The notes beneath the pieces were generated by a model. It had not been told where the DNA came from. It made no database searches and was given only the letters and a program-made list of their open reading frames with translations. Source: Flavobacterium ammonificans (GTDB lineage Bacteria > Bacteroidota > Bacteroidia > Flavobacteriales > Flavobacteriaceae). From it: a DNA stretch of 64,000 nucleotides. Positions within the stretch are counted from its first letter, which is position 1. Every line of letters begins with the position of its first letter. Location of the stretch: contig NZ_AP025185.1 in NCBI RefSeq assembly GCF_020886115.1, positions 124,001-188,000 of the forward strand, in the 5' to 3' direction. Both the position numbers and the translations under genes were made by a program. Shown piece by piece: positions 38,038 through 46,661 of the stretch.

Positions 38038-38814
38038 TTATTCTTCTATTTGAGAAGATTGAACGGATTTAATATAGTCTCTTGGAGAAATATTTAAATA
38101 AGATTTAAAACTTGTTGAAAAATATGAAAACGATCCAAAACCTGTCTGATCTACTAAAAACTGTATGTTTCTTTCGCCCAAGTCAATTAATTTCATTGCG
38201 TATTGAATTTTAAATTCACGAATGTATTGACTTATATTTTTATTGGTTAATTTTCGGATTCTCTTGTCTAATGTAGACTTACTAATAAACAAGTTTTTTG
38301 ATAATTCATCTAAGTTAGGTCTAACTTTAATGTCTTTCAGTAAAGCCTCGTTGAGCGAAGTTAGAAAATCCTTTTCGGACAATTTTATTGTGACTTTTGA
38401 AAACGGATCAATACCAAAGTTTTTTTCAATGTTTTTTCTAAGCTCCAAAACATTATTTACTTTTAATATCAATTCTTTAATTTGAAATGGTTTCATAATG
38501 TAATCATTTACCCCATGTTCTAATTGGCGTAATTTGACTTCATCATCAATATTGGCAGTAATAATTATAAAGGGAACAACGGTGAATTTTTTATTCTTTC
38601 TTATATTTAGGTATAAGTCCTCGCCGTTCATCCCAGGCATCATTAAATCACTAATGATTAAATCTGGGAAATTTTGAGATAAATAATCCAATGCTTTGAT
38701 GCTATCATCAAACCAAGTTACTTCGAAATTATTGAACAATAACAACTCTAAAATAGAATTTCCCAGAGCCTTATCATCTTCAATTAATACTATTTTTCTT
38801 TTGTAAATTTTCAC
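38038..38814 (-). CDS. Response regulator with AraC-type DNA-binding domain
   Basis: A 258-residue protein: a receiver domain (about residues 7-125; Asp56 in LIISDLMMP, Lys in YIMKPFQ) joined to a C-terminal AraC-type double helix-turn-helix (about 150-250, with the GFGSFSYFSTSFKSYLNISPRDY signature around residues 226-248). This arrangement equals the C-terminal half of Bacteroidota hybrid two-component regulators, but here it is a stand-alone protein. It converges on the kinase/CheY pair, so a shared phosphorelay is possible but unproven. Confidence 0.9.
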   Translation of the reverse strand: MKIYKRKIVLIEDDKALGNSILELLLFNNFEVTWFDDSIKALDYLSQNFPDLIISDLMMPGMNGEDLYLNIRKNKKFTVVPFIIITANIDDEVKLRQLEHGVNDYIMKPFQIKELILKVNNVLELRKNIEKNFGIDPFSKVTIKLSEKDFLTSLNEALLKDIKVRPNLDELSKNLFISKSTLDKRIRKLTNKNISQYIREFKIQYAMKLIDLGERNIQFLVDQTGFGSFSYFSTSFKSYLNISPRDYIKSVQSSQIEE

Positions 38815-38948
38815 GAAACGAATTTAAAAATAATATTTTAAATTATACGCATTTATTTTAAAATTATAGTATTTTTTATAATTAGCCGTCATAAATTATA
38901 AATTATTACGCTATTTATAGACTTAAAATGGAATCCTAATTATGAAAA

Positions 38949-39926
38949 CTATATTTTTCTTTCTATGACGTAATTTACCATTAAGATTAAAGCGTCTTTA
39001 AAGGGAGAATCGGGGTAATTAACTAGCAGTTGTAAGGCTTCTTGTTGGAATTGAAGCATTTTTTGTTCGGCGTAAGCCAAACCATTATTATTCTTAACAA
39101 AAGCAATCACTTCTTTAACTCGTTTTTTGTCCTTATTGTGGTTTTTTATGGAATTGATGAGCCAACTTTTTTCTTTAGGAGTACAATTATTTAAAACATG
39201 AATTAAGGGTAAAGTCATTTTCTGTTCCTTAATATCAATTCCTGTTGGTTTCCCAATAGCATCTTCAGTATAATCAAATAAATCATCTTTGATTTGAAAT
39301 GCCATTCCAATCAGCTCTCCAAATAAGTGCATATTCTTAACCTGAACTTCATCTTCTATAACTGATTGCGCACCCAAAGCACAACAAGATGCAATTAAGG
39401 TTGCTGTTTTCTTGCGTATAATTTCGTAATAAACAGCTTCAGTAATATCTAATCTTCGTGCTTTTTCGATTTGGAGTAATTCTCCTTCGCTCATTTCACG
39501 AACTGCTACGGATATAATTCGTAATAAATCAAAATCTCCATAATCAATTGAAAGCAATAATCCTTTTGAGAGTAAATAATCGCCTACTAATACCGCAATT
39601 TTATTCTTCCAAAGTGCATTTAATGAGAAAAATCCACGTCGACGATTACTATCATCTACTACATCGTCATGAACTAAAGTCGCCGTATGAATCAATTCAA
39701 TTACAGAAGCTCCTCGATAGGTGCGTTCATTTACTATTCCATCAGAAACCATTTTGGCCGTCAAGAACACAAACATCGGACGCATTTGTTTTCCTTTTCG
39801 ATTGACAATGTAATACGTAATTCGATTTAACAACGCTACATTAGAAGACATCGATTCAAAGAACTTTTTTTCAAAAAGTTCCATTTCATTGAGTATGGGT
39901 TGTTTTATTTGAGATGTGATATTCAT
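38949..39926 (-). CDS. Trans-isoprenyl diphosphate synthase (long-chain polyprenyl synthase)
   Basis: A 325-residue all-alpha prenyltransferase that chain-extends isoprenyl diphosphates, probably for the menaquinone side chain. It has the first Asp-rich motif HDDVVDDSNRRRG and the second FQIKDDLFDYTED. The residues before the first motif (ASVIELIHTATLV) are bulk-poor, consistent with a long product. The start is the ATG giving MNITSQIKQP; the in-frame TTG at 39935 lies inside a TACCTTTG promoter-like element and is unlikely. Confidence 0.92.
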   Translation of the reverse strand: MNITSQIKQPILNEMELFEKKFFESMSSNVALLNRITYYIVNRKGKQMRPMFVFLTAKMVSDGIVNERTYRGASVIELIHTATLVHDDVVDDSNRRRGFFSLNALWKNKIAVLVGDYLLSKGLLLSIDYGDFDLLRIISVAVREMSEGELLQIEKARRLDITEAVYYEIIRKKTATLIASCCALGAQSVIEDEVQVKNMHLFGELIGMAFQIKDDLFDYTEDAIGKPTGIDIKEQKMTLPLIHVLNNCTPKEKSWLINSIKNHNKDKKRVKEVIAFVKNNNGLAYAEQKMLQFQQEALQLLVNYPDSPFKDALILMVNYVIERKI

Positions 39927-39932
39927 GGATTC

Positions 39933-39940
39933 CAAAGGTA
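39933..39940 (-). promoter_or_regulatory. Candidate -7 element almost touching the polyprenyl synthase start
   Basis: TACCTTTG matches TAnnTTTG, with only six bases between its G and the ATG. If used, the mRNA would be nearly leaderless. No -33 TTG is evident. Confidence 0.35.
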
Positions 39941-39989
39941 CTAAAGATTATATCTTTACAGTCTGAATAATGGAATTAATAATCATGAT

Positions 39990-41030
39990 TTAGGATTTAT
40001 TCGCCAATTGTCCACAAGCCGCATCGATATCTTTTCCGCGACTTCTTCTTACTTTAACTACTACTCCAATCGCTTCTAATCCTTTTATGTAAGCTGCGAT
40101 AGCTTCTTCTGAGGCTTGCTGGAATTCGCCATCATCAATTGGATTGTATTCAATTAAATTTACCTTACAAGGAACATATTTGCAAAATTTAACTAAGGCA
40201 TCTACCGAAGCTTTATCGTCATTGATTCCTTTCCAAACTACATATTCATAAGAAATTTTACTTTTGGTTTTTCGATACCAATATTCTAAGGCTTCACGCA
40301 AATCTGCTAAAGGGAAATTTTCGCTGAAAGGCATAATTCGGGAACGAATTTCATCAATTGCCGAGTGTAAAGAAACTGCTAATTTGAATTTGACACCATC
40401 ATCCGCTAATTTCTTAATCATTTTGGGCACACCCGATGTTGACACCATAATTCGTTTGGGAGACATTCCTAAACCTTCAGGCGAAGTGATCATATCAATT
40501 GCTTTGATGACATTATTATAGTTCATTAAAGGCTCTCCCATACCCATAAAAACAATATTCGATAAGGGATGATTGTAATACAAACGACTTTCTCTATCAA
40601 TAGCGACCACTTGGTCATAGATTTCACCTGGCTCCAAATTACGCATTCGCTTTAAACGAGCAGTAGCACAAAAATTACAATCCAAACTACAACCCACCTG
40701 ACTGGAAACACAAGCCGTAGTCCGAGTTTCAGTAGGAATTAAAACGGATTCTACAATTAATCCATCATGCAAACGAACAGCATTTTTAACCGTTCCGTCT
40801 TCACTTCGTTGCATCGTGTCCACTTTGATATGATTGATAACAAAATGATCTTCAAGCATCTGTCGAGTGGGTTTAGCCACATTGGTCATATCTTCAAAAG
40901 TATGTGCGCCTTTGCTCCATAACCATTCATAAACTTGGTTGCCACGAAAGGCTTTGTCCCCATTGGAAACAAAAAAATCTCGCAATTGCTCTTTGGATAA
41001 GGCTCGTATGTCTTTTTTCTCGATTTGCAT
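39990..41030 (-). CDS. rlmN: Dual-specificity rRNA/tRNA methyltransferase RlmN
   Basis: A 346-residue radical-SAM enzyme that methylates C2 of A2503 in 23S rRNA and A37 in some tRNAs. The iron-sulfur cysteines are Cys114, Cys118 and Cys121 (CSLDCNFC). Other motifs are MGMGEPLMNYNNV and SLHSAID, plus the C-terminal VRRSRGKDIDAACGQL with a conserved Cys. The start codon lies just behind a TAAATTTG element. Confidence 0.96.
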   Translation of the reverse strand: MQIEKKDIRALSKEQLRDFFVSNGDKAFRGNQVYEWLWSKGAHTFEDMTNVAKPTRQMLEDHFVINHIKVDTMQRSEDGTVKNAVRLHDGLIVESVLIPTETRTTACVSSQVGCSLDCNFCATARLKRMRNLEPGEIYDQVVAIDRESRLYYNHPLSNIVFMGMGEPLMNYNNVIKAIDMITSPEGLGMSPKRIMVSTSGVPKMIKKLADDGVKFKLAVSLHSAIDEIRSRIMPFSENFPLADLREALEYWYRKTKSKISYEYVVWKGINDDKASVDALVKFCKYVPCKVNLIEYNPIDDGEFQQASEEAIAAYIKGLEAIGVVVKVRRSRGKDIDAACGQLANKS

Positions 41031-41034
41031 GGTG

Positions 41035-41042
41035 CAAATTTA
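41035..41042 (-). promoter_or_regulatory. Candidate -7 element of rlmN
   Basis: TAAATTTG on the minus strand, with only four bases before the rlmN ATG. A TTG lies about 25 bases further upstream. Confidence 0.4.
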
Positions 41043-41106
41043 AGGAGTATTTGTTGATTTATTTCATCAATTCGAATAAATGCATGGGTAGGATTCTATA
41101 ATTTGA

Positions 41107-41114
41107 TAACTTTG
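41107..41114 (+). promoter_or_regulatory. Candidate -7 element of the O-methyltransferase gene
   Basis: TAACTTTG matches TAnnTTTG, 22 bases before the ATG at 41137. Confidence 0.45.
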
Positions 41115-41136
41115 CGCCAATTGAAAAAACTATACA

Positions 41137-41778
41137 ATGCACTTCATTTCTCAAGAACTCGAAGATTATATCGAACAACATTCTGAAAAAGAACCGCAAC
41201 TTTTAGCGGATTTGAACAAAGAAACCTATCAGAAAATTTTGTTGCCCAGAATGCTGAGCGGACATTTTCAGGGACGTGTTTTGAGTATGTTGTCTAAATT
41301 GATTCGACCAGTAAACATTCTTGAAATTGGCACCTACACCGGCTATTCGGCTTTGTGTTTGTGCGAGGGGATGCAAGACAAAGGACAATTACACACCATT
41401 GATATTAAAGAAGAATTAGTTGATTTTCAGCGTAAACATTTTGATAAATCGACTTGGGGAAAGCAAATTGTCCAGCATTTGGGTGAAGCCGTTGATATTA
41501 TCCCTAATCTTAACATGAAATTCGATTTGGTCTTTATTGATGCGGATAAAGAAAACTACATTAATTATTTTGAAATGATTGTTCCAAAAATGAATAAAGG
41601 CGGTATCATTTTATCAGATAATGTGTTGTGGAGCGGCAAAGTTTTGGAACCGCTACAAAAAAACGATTTGAGTACTCAAGTACTTTTAGAATACAATCAA
41701 TTACTTAAAAATGACCCAAGAGTAGAAACGGTTTTATTACCTATTCGAGATGGATTAACTGTTTCGAGAATTCTTTAG
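41137..41778 (+). CDS. Class I SAM-dependent O-methyltransferase
   Basis: A 213-residue protein of the catechol/caffeoyl-CoA O-methyltransferase-like family. It has SAM motif ILEIGTYTGYSALCLCEGM, an acidic TIDIKEE at the end of strand 2, and the metal-site region VFIDADKENYINYFE and SDNVLWSGKV. Its substrate is unknown. Its 3' end overlaps the convergent PAP2 gene by 24 bases, and no terminator separates them. Confidence 0.9.
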   Translation: MHFISQELEDYIEQHSEKEPQLLADLNKETYQKILLPRMLSGHFQGRVLSMLSKLIRPVNILEIGTYTGYSALCLCEGMQDKGQLHTIDIKEELVDFQRKHFDKSTWGKQIVQHLGEAVDIIPNLNMKFDLVFIDADKENYINYFEMIVPKMNKGGIILSDNVLWSGKVLEPLQKNDLSTQVLLEYNQLLKNDPRVETVLLPIRDGLTVSRIL

Positions 41779-42321
41779 AATGTATTTTTGATACAATTTG
41801 TTGGTTACAAAACCAAAAGTGGAACCAAACAAATATCCAGTTACAATATCCAAAGGATAATGTAAACCTAAATAAATTCGGCTGTAGGCAAAAATCAAAG
41901 GAAATAAAAACAAAAGAAAAGCAAATCGATAATACTTTTTTAGAAGCAAGAATAAGAAAGTCATCGTTGCCGAAGAATTAGCCGCATGTCCTGAAAAGAA
42001 ACTGAACGAATTACTCGGTTTGACCAATCGGATAATGGAATTTATTTCCGGATTATTACAGGGTCTTAAACGTTGAAAAGTAACTTTAAAAAGATTGGTT
42101 GTTTGATCGGTTACAACTAATAGAAGTGTAACAAACAACAATAAATAAAGCGTAGATTTTATCCCTATTTTTTTGTAAACCAAATACAATAGCACTAAAA
42201 AAAATGGAGTCCAATTGGATTGCTTGGTAATAAAAAGCCAAAGTCCGTCATAAGTTGCGGAACCTAAACCGTTCAAAAAAACTAATAATTGAACATCCAG
42301 CTGAATTAATTTCTCAAGCAT
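41755..42321 (-). CDS. PAP2-family membrane phosphatase
   Basis: A 188-residue polytopic lipid/undecaprenyl-diphosphate-type phosphatase. The three catalytic motifs are present: K-x6-RP (KVTFQRLRP), FSGH in SFFSGHAANS, and SR-x5-H-x3-D (SRIYLGLHYPLD). About five membrane segments are visible. Its ATG overlaps the tatA-like stop by one base, implying co-transcription. Undecaprenyl pyrophosphate recycling is one plausible role. Confidence 0.88.
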   Translation of the reverse strand: MLEKLIQLDVQLLVFLNGLGSATYDGLWLFITKQSNWTPFFLVLLYLVYKKIGIKSTLYLLLFVTLLLVVTDQTTNLFKVTFQRLRPCNNPEINSIIRLVKPSNSFSFFSGHAANSSATMTFLFLLLKKYYRFAFLLFLFPLIFAYSRIYLGLHYPLDIVTGYLFGSTFGFVTNKLYQKYILKNSRNS

Positions 42322-42722
42322 TATCCCTGACGTTTAATTGGGCCTTCTATATCTGGAATTTGACTCAAATCAGGAACTGCTGTTGCATTTTCAACACTCG
42401 CAACCCCCTCTTCTACTTGTTTAATTTCCGAATTTACTGAATTAGAAAAATCGGTAACTATACTTGTATCTCCTAGCAAATTTTCTTTTGCTTTGTCAAT
42501 TTCTGCAGTAATATTCCCTGTCAAATCAGCTAACGATTGTTTGTCAAGACCATTCGCCTCTGCTCCTTTTTGAATCTCAGATTTGATATCATTAGTAGCG
42601 TTCTTAATTTGGGCCATTGTTTTACCTACTGTTCTAGCTATTTCAGGCACTTTATCAGAACCGAAAAGCATTAGAACAATAAACATGATGAAAATTAATT
42701 CGCCTCCACCTATTCCAAACAT
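42321..42722 (-). CDS. tatA: Twin-arginine translocase subunit, TatA/TatE family
   Basis: A 133-residue protein with an N-terminal membrane helix (about residues 5-20), the hinge FGSDKVPEIARTVGK, an amphipathic helix, and then a long acidic, poorly conserved tail. The hinge and helix are characteristic of TatA/B/E. TatC is not in the window. The gene precedes PAP2 with a TAATG overlap. Confidence 0.9.
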   Translation of the reverse strand: MFGIGGGELIFIMFIVLMLFGSDKVPEIARTVGKTMAQIKNATNDIKSEIQKGAEANGLDKQSLADLTGNITAEIDKAKENLLGDTSIVTDFSNSVNSEIKQVEEGVASVENATAVPDLSQIPDIEGPIKRQG

Positions 42723-42745
42723 AATTTTGTATTTTTTCTTGAGTA

Positions 42746-42753
42746 CAAATATA
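42746..42753 (-). promoter_or_regulatory. Candidate -7 element of tatA
   Basis: TATATTTG matches TAnnTTTG on the minus strand, 23 bases before the tatA ATG. Confidence 0.45.
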
Positions 42754-42788
42754 CCAAATTTCAGGTCCTTCTATTTTAAAAATATCAT

Positions 42789-42827
42789 AAAAAAATAAAG
42801 GCTCCAATTGGAGCCTTTATTTTTTTC
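42789..42827 (-). terminator. Terminator after the M1 peptidase gene
   Basis: Stem AAATAAAGGCTCC / GGAGCCTTTATTT with an AATT loop and poly-A/poly-T flanks, directly after the stop codon. Confidence 0.9.
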
Positions 42828-42828
42828 T

Positions 42829-45072
42829 TTATTCAAACTTAGATTTTTCTTCTTGTTTAGGCCAAGTATTATTGGTAACATCAATATCCGCTGTTTCCAA
42901 TTTTGGGTCGATTTGAATTTTCTTAACGGCCTTTTGAGTAGCATATACTTTACGGGCTGTATCATTACTTTTTCTCCAAATCTGAGCTGGGTATTTAAAG
43001 CTTTCTTTAGTATCATCTTCGTAAGTCAATTCTACTAAAATTGGCATTATCATTCCCCCTGGTTTATTAAAAGTTACCTCGTAAAAATACTTAGGTGCTT
43101 TCATATTTGCTTTCTCTTCAGCTGATAAATTTTGATCTACATAATCAGAAAGTAATTTAACATCTTCAATTTTCAAAGCTTTCTTATCCTTTGGATTCAC
43201 CTCTGTATTTTGTCCAGAAACTAAATAAACAAAAGGTCCTTTTTCAGTACCAAAACGGCCTCGTCTTACTTTTACATCTTTTAAATCAGAAGTTGCAGTT
43301 TCAGAAACATAATATTGTTTAACATCTTCCAAACCAATATCAACGAAATCTGTTGAGTAAAACCAACCTCTTACAAACCAATCCAAATCAACGGCTGAAG
43401 CGTCTTCCATTGTTCTAAAAAAGTCTTCTGGAGTTGGGTGCTTGAATTTCCATCTGTTAGCATACACTTTAAAAGCATGATCAAATAATTCACGTCCCAT
43501 GATGGTTTCTCTCAAAATATTCAATCCAGTTGCTGGTTTTCCGTAAGCATTATTTCCAAATTGATAAATCGTTTCAGAATTAGACATAATTGGCTCCAAA
43601 AATTTTTGATCACCACTCATGTAAGGAACAATATTTTTAGCTGGACCACGTCTTGAAGGGAAATTAGTACCCATTTCTTGTTCTGCCATATATTGCATAA
43701 ACGTGTTCAACCCTTCGTCCATCCATGACCATTGACGCTCATCTGAATTCACAATCATTGGAAAAAAGTTATGTCCTACTTCATGTATAATAACACCTAT
43801 CATTCCGTTTTTAACTTGCTCACTTGTTACACCATTTTCGTCAGGACGTCCGAAATTCCAACAAATCATTGGATATTCCATCCCTTGATCTTCTGCTGAA
43901 ACCGAAACTGCTTTTGGATAAGGATAATCAAATGTATGAGATGAATAACTTTTTAATGTATGCGCTACAGTTCGTGTAGAAGTTTCTCCCCATAGCGGAT
44001 TTGCTTCTTTTGGATACACAGAAGTTGCCATAACTGTTTTAGTGCTTAATTTCACCGCCATGGCATCGAAAATAAATTTTCTTGAAGAGGCAATTCCAAA
44101 ATCTCTTACATTTTTAGCACTGAATTTCCAAGTTTTTTTCTTGTCTGAAAATCCTTTTTCAGCTGCAGTTGCTTCTTCTTGAGTTACAATTACAACTGGC
44201 TTATCAAAGGTTTTTTGAGCCAATTCATATCTTTTTAACTGCTCAGGTGTAAATACTTCTGCACGGTTCGTTAATTCACCCGTAGCTTCAATAATGTGAT
44301 CTGCTGGAACAGTAATATTTACATCAAAGTTTCCAAAAGGCAATGCAAACTCTCCAGTTCCCCAGAATTGCATGTTTTGCCATCCTTCTACGTCATTATA
44401 GACAGCCATTCTTGGATAAAACTGTGCAATAACATAAATTTTATTATCGTCTTTTTCAAAAGCTTCGTAGCCTGAACGCCCGCCTTCTTTTCTATAATTA
44501 TTGATGTTGTACCACCATTTAGTAGAAAAAGTAAATTTAGTACCTGGCTTCATTGGAACAGGCAAATTGATTCGCATCATCGTTTGATTAATCGTATACG
44601 ATAATGGTGCACCTTTCACGTCTTTTACATATTCAATATGAAATCCACGATCTGGTTTTTCCTTTAAATAATCCGAAGCAAATTTTTCAGTAGGTAGAAC
44701 CTGATCTATTCTTTGGCTTTCTGCCAATGGAGTTTGAGAGGTTTTTGCTTGTTGGTTTTGATCCAATTGTACCCATAAATACTCTAAAGTATCTGGTGAA
44801 TTATTAGTGTAGGTTACCGTTTCAGAACCCATTAATTTTGAATTTTTATCGTCTAATTCAATATCAATCTTATAATCTGCTTGTTGTTGGTAATACGCTG
44901 GTCCAGGCGCTCCTGAAGCCGAACGATACATGTTTGGCGTAGCCAACAAATCGTACATCTGACTGAACTTATTGGTGTCGTATCTTCCAGTTTGTTTTGG
45001 AGCTACGGTAGCAGGCTTCTCCTGAGCCAATGCAATTACTGGAAACAGTAATAAAAGTGCAATTTTTTTCAT
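42829..45072 (-). CDS. M1-family zinc metallopeptidase, secreted
   Basis: A 747-residue aminopeptidase-like protein with a signal peptide (about residues 1-16, ending ALAQ). Zinc site: His430-Glu431-x2-His434 (HEVGH) and Glu453 in WMDEGLNTF, with the usual 18-residue spacing. The substrate motif is GMEYP rather than the canonical GAMEN, as in many Bacteroidota M1 relatives. The N-terminal beta domain includes a GSETVTYTNNSPDTL segment. It precedes a DUF6702 gene on the same strand, and a strong terminator follows its stop. Confidence 0.93.
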   Translation of the reverse strand: MKKIALLLLFPVIALAQEKPATVAPKQTGRYDTNKFSQMYDLLATPNMYRSASGAPGPAYYQQQADYKIDIELDDKNSKLMGSETVTYTNNSPDTLEYLWVQLDQNQQAKTSQTPLAESQRIDQVLPTEKFASDYLKEKPDRGFHIEYVKDVKGAPLSYTINQTMMRINLPVPMKPGTKFTFSTKWWYNINNYRKEGGRSGYEAFEKDDNKIYVIAQFYPRMAVYNDVEGWQNMQFWGTGEFALPFGNFDVNITVPADHIIEATGELTNRAEVFTPEQLKRYELAQKTFDKPVVIVTQEEATAAEKGFSDKKKTWKFSAKNVRDFGIASSRKFIFDAMAVKLSTKTVMATSVYPKEANPLWGETSTRTVAHTLKSYSSHTFDYPYPKAVSVSAEDQGMEYPMICWNFGRPDENGVTSEQVKNGMIGVIIHEVGHNFFPMIVNSDERQWSWMDEGLNTFMQYMAEQEMGTNFPSRRGPAKNIVPYMSGDQKFLEPIMSNSETIYQFGNNAYGKPATGLNILRETIMGRELFDHAFKVYANRWKFKHPTPEDFFRTMEDASAVDLDWFVRGWFYSTDFVDIGLEDVKQYYVSETATSDLKDVKVRRGRFGTEKGPFVYLVSGQNTEVNPKDKKALKIEDVKLLSDYVDQNLSAEEKANMKAPKYFYEVTFNKPGGMIMPILVELTYEDDTKESFKYPAQIWRKSNDTARKVYATQKAVKKIQIDPKLETADIDVTNNTWPKQEEKSKFE

Positions 45073-45130
45073 TTTGGGGAGTTTTTAGCTTGTGAAAATA
45101 GTTAATTTAAATATAATCGTATAAAAATAA

Positions 45131-45634
45131 TTAAAATTTTAATACCTCCGTTTTTTTAGAGGAGGTGAAAAGTACTGTTTTTTTATCTCCAAATGCATTA
45201 AAATGCAAAATATTTTGTTGATCTGAATTCCAATGTGTCAGGATTGTATTGGTGATTTCTACCGAATTAAATTTCGCAACATCAGCTACACGACCATAAC
45301 AAATTAGCAAATCGCCTTCTTGTTCCTTACTTAAAAAAAGAACAGGTTTGGTTTGACCGTTGACTTTAAAAAACAAATTCTCTGCAAAGTATTTTTTGAG
45401 TATTGCAATATCTTCAACATCTTCTTTTTCATGTCCTATATTGGTTTTTTTACCGTATTTTTTTTCAAGAGCTTGATTTAAATCGTCAATAAAAATTCTG
45501 GACGTCACTTGAAGCATCTTTTTCTCAGGAGCATAGTTGACCTGAAAAATAGCCATATAAAACTTATGTATTTCAGAAGCCGTAAAGCTGCATAGTAAAA
45601 AACTTAGAAAGGCAAGGAGTACTGTTTTTTTCAT
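45131..45634 (-). CDS. DUF6702-family exported protein
   Basis: A 167-residue protein with an N-terminal signal peptide (about residues 1-19, ending SFTAS) and then a conserved HKFYMAIFQVNY start and a SRIFIDDLNQAL motif. I recognise this as the family that accompanies the M1 peptidase in Flavobacteria. It lies upstream of and co-oriented with that gene. The function is unknown. Confidence 0.75.
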   Translation of the reverse strand: MKKTVLLAFLSFLLCSFTASEIHKFYMAIFQVNYAPEKKMLQVTSRIFIDDLNQALEKKYGKKTNIGHEKEDVEDIAILKKYFAENLFFKVNGQTKPVLFLSKEQEGDLLICYGRVADVAKFNSVEITNTILTHWNSDQQNILHFNAFGDKKTVLFTSSKKTEVLKF

Positions 45635-45638
45635 CTTT

Positions 45639-45646
45639 CAAAAATA
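45639..45646 (-). promoter_or_regulatory. Candidate -7 element of the DUF6702/M1 unit
   Basis: TATTTTTG on the minus strand, four bases before the ATG. It could be a near-leaderless start or a chance match. Confidence 0.35.
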
Positions 45647-45918
45647 GTAATTCTTTTGAAATGATAGAAGATCCATTTGAAAGACTGTTTTTTATAAAAA
45701 GTTCCCTAACCCAATTTACTACCATGTCCATTTGTAATCTATTTTTTTATATTTTAGCATTACTATAAAACTACTCCTTTTTAATCTATTTGCCAAATTA
45801 TGAGTTATATTATTTGGACAAAAATAAGTTATTGGTTACGCAAAGAAACTACGTAAATAGAATATGTTCTTGAAATATTTTTATTATAACTCTAATTTAT
45901 TCTATCAAAATAATCAAA

Positions 45919-46614
45919 ATGACACAAAAAGAAGAATCAAATATTAGAGAGTTTATAAACAATAAATCGATACTTCTAATGAAGTCCGAAAGTAGATCGT
46001 TTGCCAAAAGCGGTTTTGACATTAGTCATTATAGTGAAATAGAATATGCAGGAAGAAAATTTGTCATTATTAGTACTAACGTTTTTTATCAAATTTTGAA
46101 TAGTGTTCTTATTGAAGCATGCGAAAAATATCCTGAATATTTTGGTAAGGACGATGTTAATAAAGTGCTTCAAGCACTTTATCAAATTGAAAATATGGGC
46201 ACAATTGATCAATTTTATAATTTTTTAAAAACCGAACAATTTGCCTGGATTTTGGAATTAGTTGATGAAAGAGTTAATTCTCAAGTTTTAAGGATAGAAT
46301 TATTTAGACAAGTAGATAAATTAAAAAATGACGAATCAAAGAATGAATTCACTGGTGGAGTTTTTCATTCATTTAAACACTTTACATATAAAGGAATTCC
46401 TCTTTCAACGAAAAAGGAAAATAAAGAAATTAATCATCCCAAATCAATTATCGAATTTCTAATTCAAGGTTTCTTTTGTGCAGAATTGATAATGAAATCT
46501 GAAAAAAAATATGAATCAAAAATAAATCTCCCAGATGGGAGAGAATTATTTTTTTCATTTTACAAGGAGAAAATTGCCGATATTTATTTTGTCAATAGTG
46601 TAATTTATAAATAA
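45919..46614 (+). CDS. Hypothetical protein, first gene of an A+T-rich pair
   Basis: I do not recognise this 231-residue protein. It is soluble, with no signal peptide or membrane segment. It is largely alpha-helical in its first 150 residues. A more conserved-looking block follows (GGVFHSFKHFTYKGIPLST, about 144-163), and the end looks beta-rich (INLPDGRELFFSFYKE). The gene is visibly richer in A and T than its housekeeping neighbours. The next gene follows after 47 bases on the same strand, so the two probably form one unit. Confidence 0.7.
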   Translation: MTQKEESNIREFINNKSILLMKSESRSFAKSGFDISHYSEIEYAGRKFVIISTNVFYQILNSVLIEACEKYPEYFGKDDVNKVLQALYQIENMGTIDQFYNFLKTEQFAWILELVDERVNSQVLRIELFRQVDKLKNDESKNEFTGGVFHSFKHFTYKGIPLSTKKENKEINHPKSIIEFLIQGFFCAELIMKSEKKYESKINLPDGRELFFSFYKEKIADIYFVNSVIYK

Positions 46615-46661
46615 AATTCATTAACATAAACACAGTTAATCCAAGGATAAATCGAAACATA

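Noticed and set aside
42771-43016. 81-codon minus-strand frame overlapping the M1 peptidase 3' end
   Set aside because: It is an alternative frame of the peptidase gene and its terminator, lysine-rich and without family similarity.
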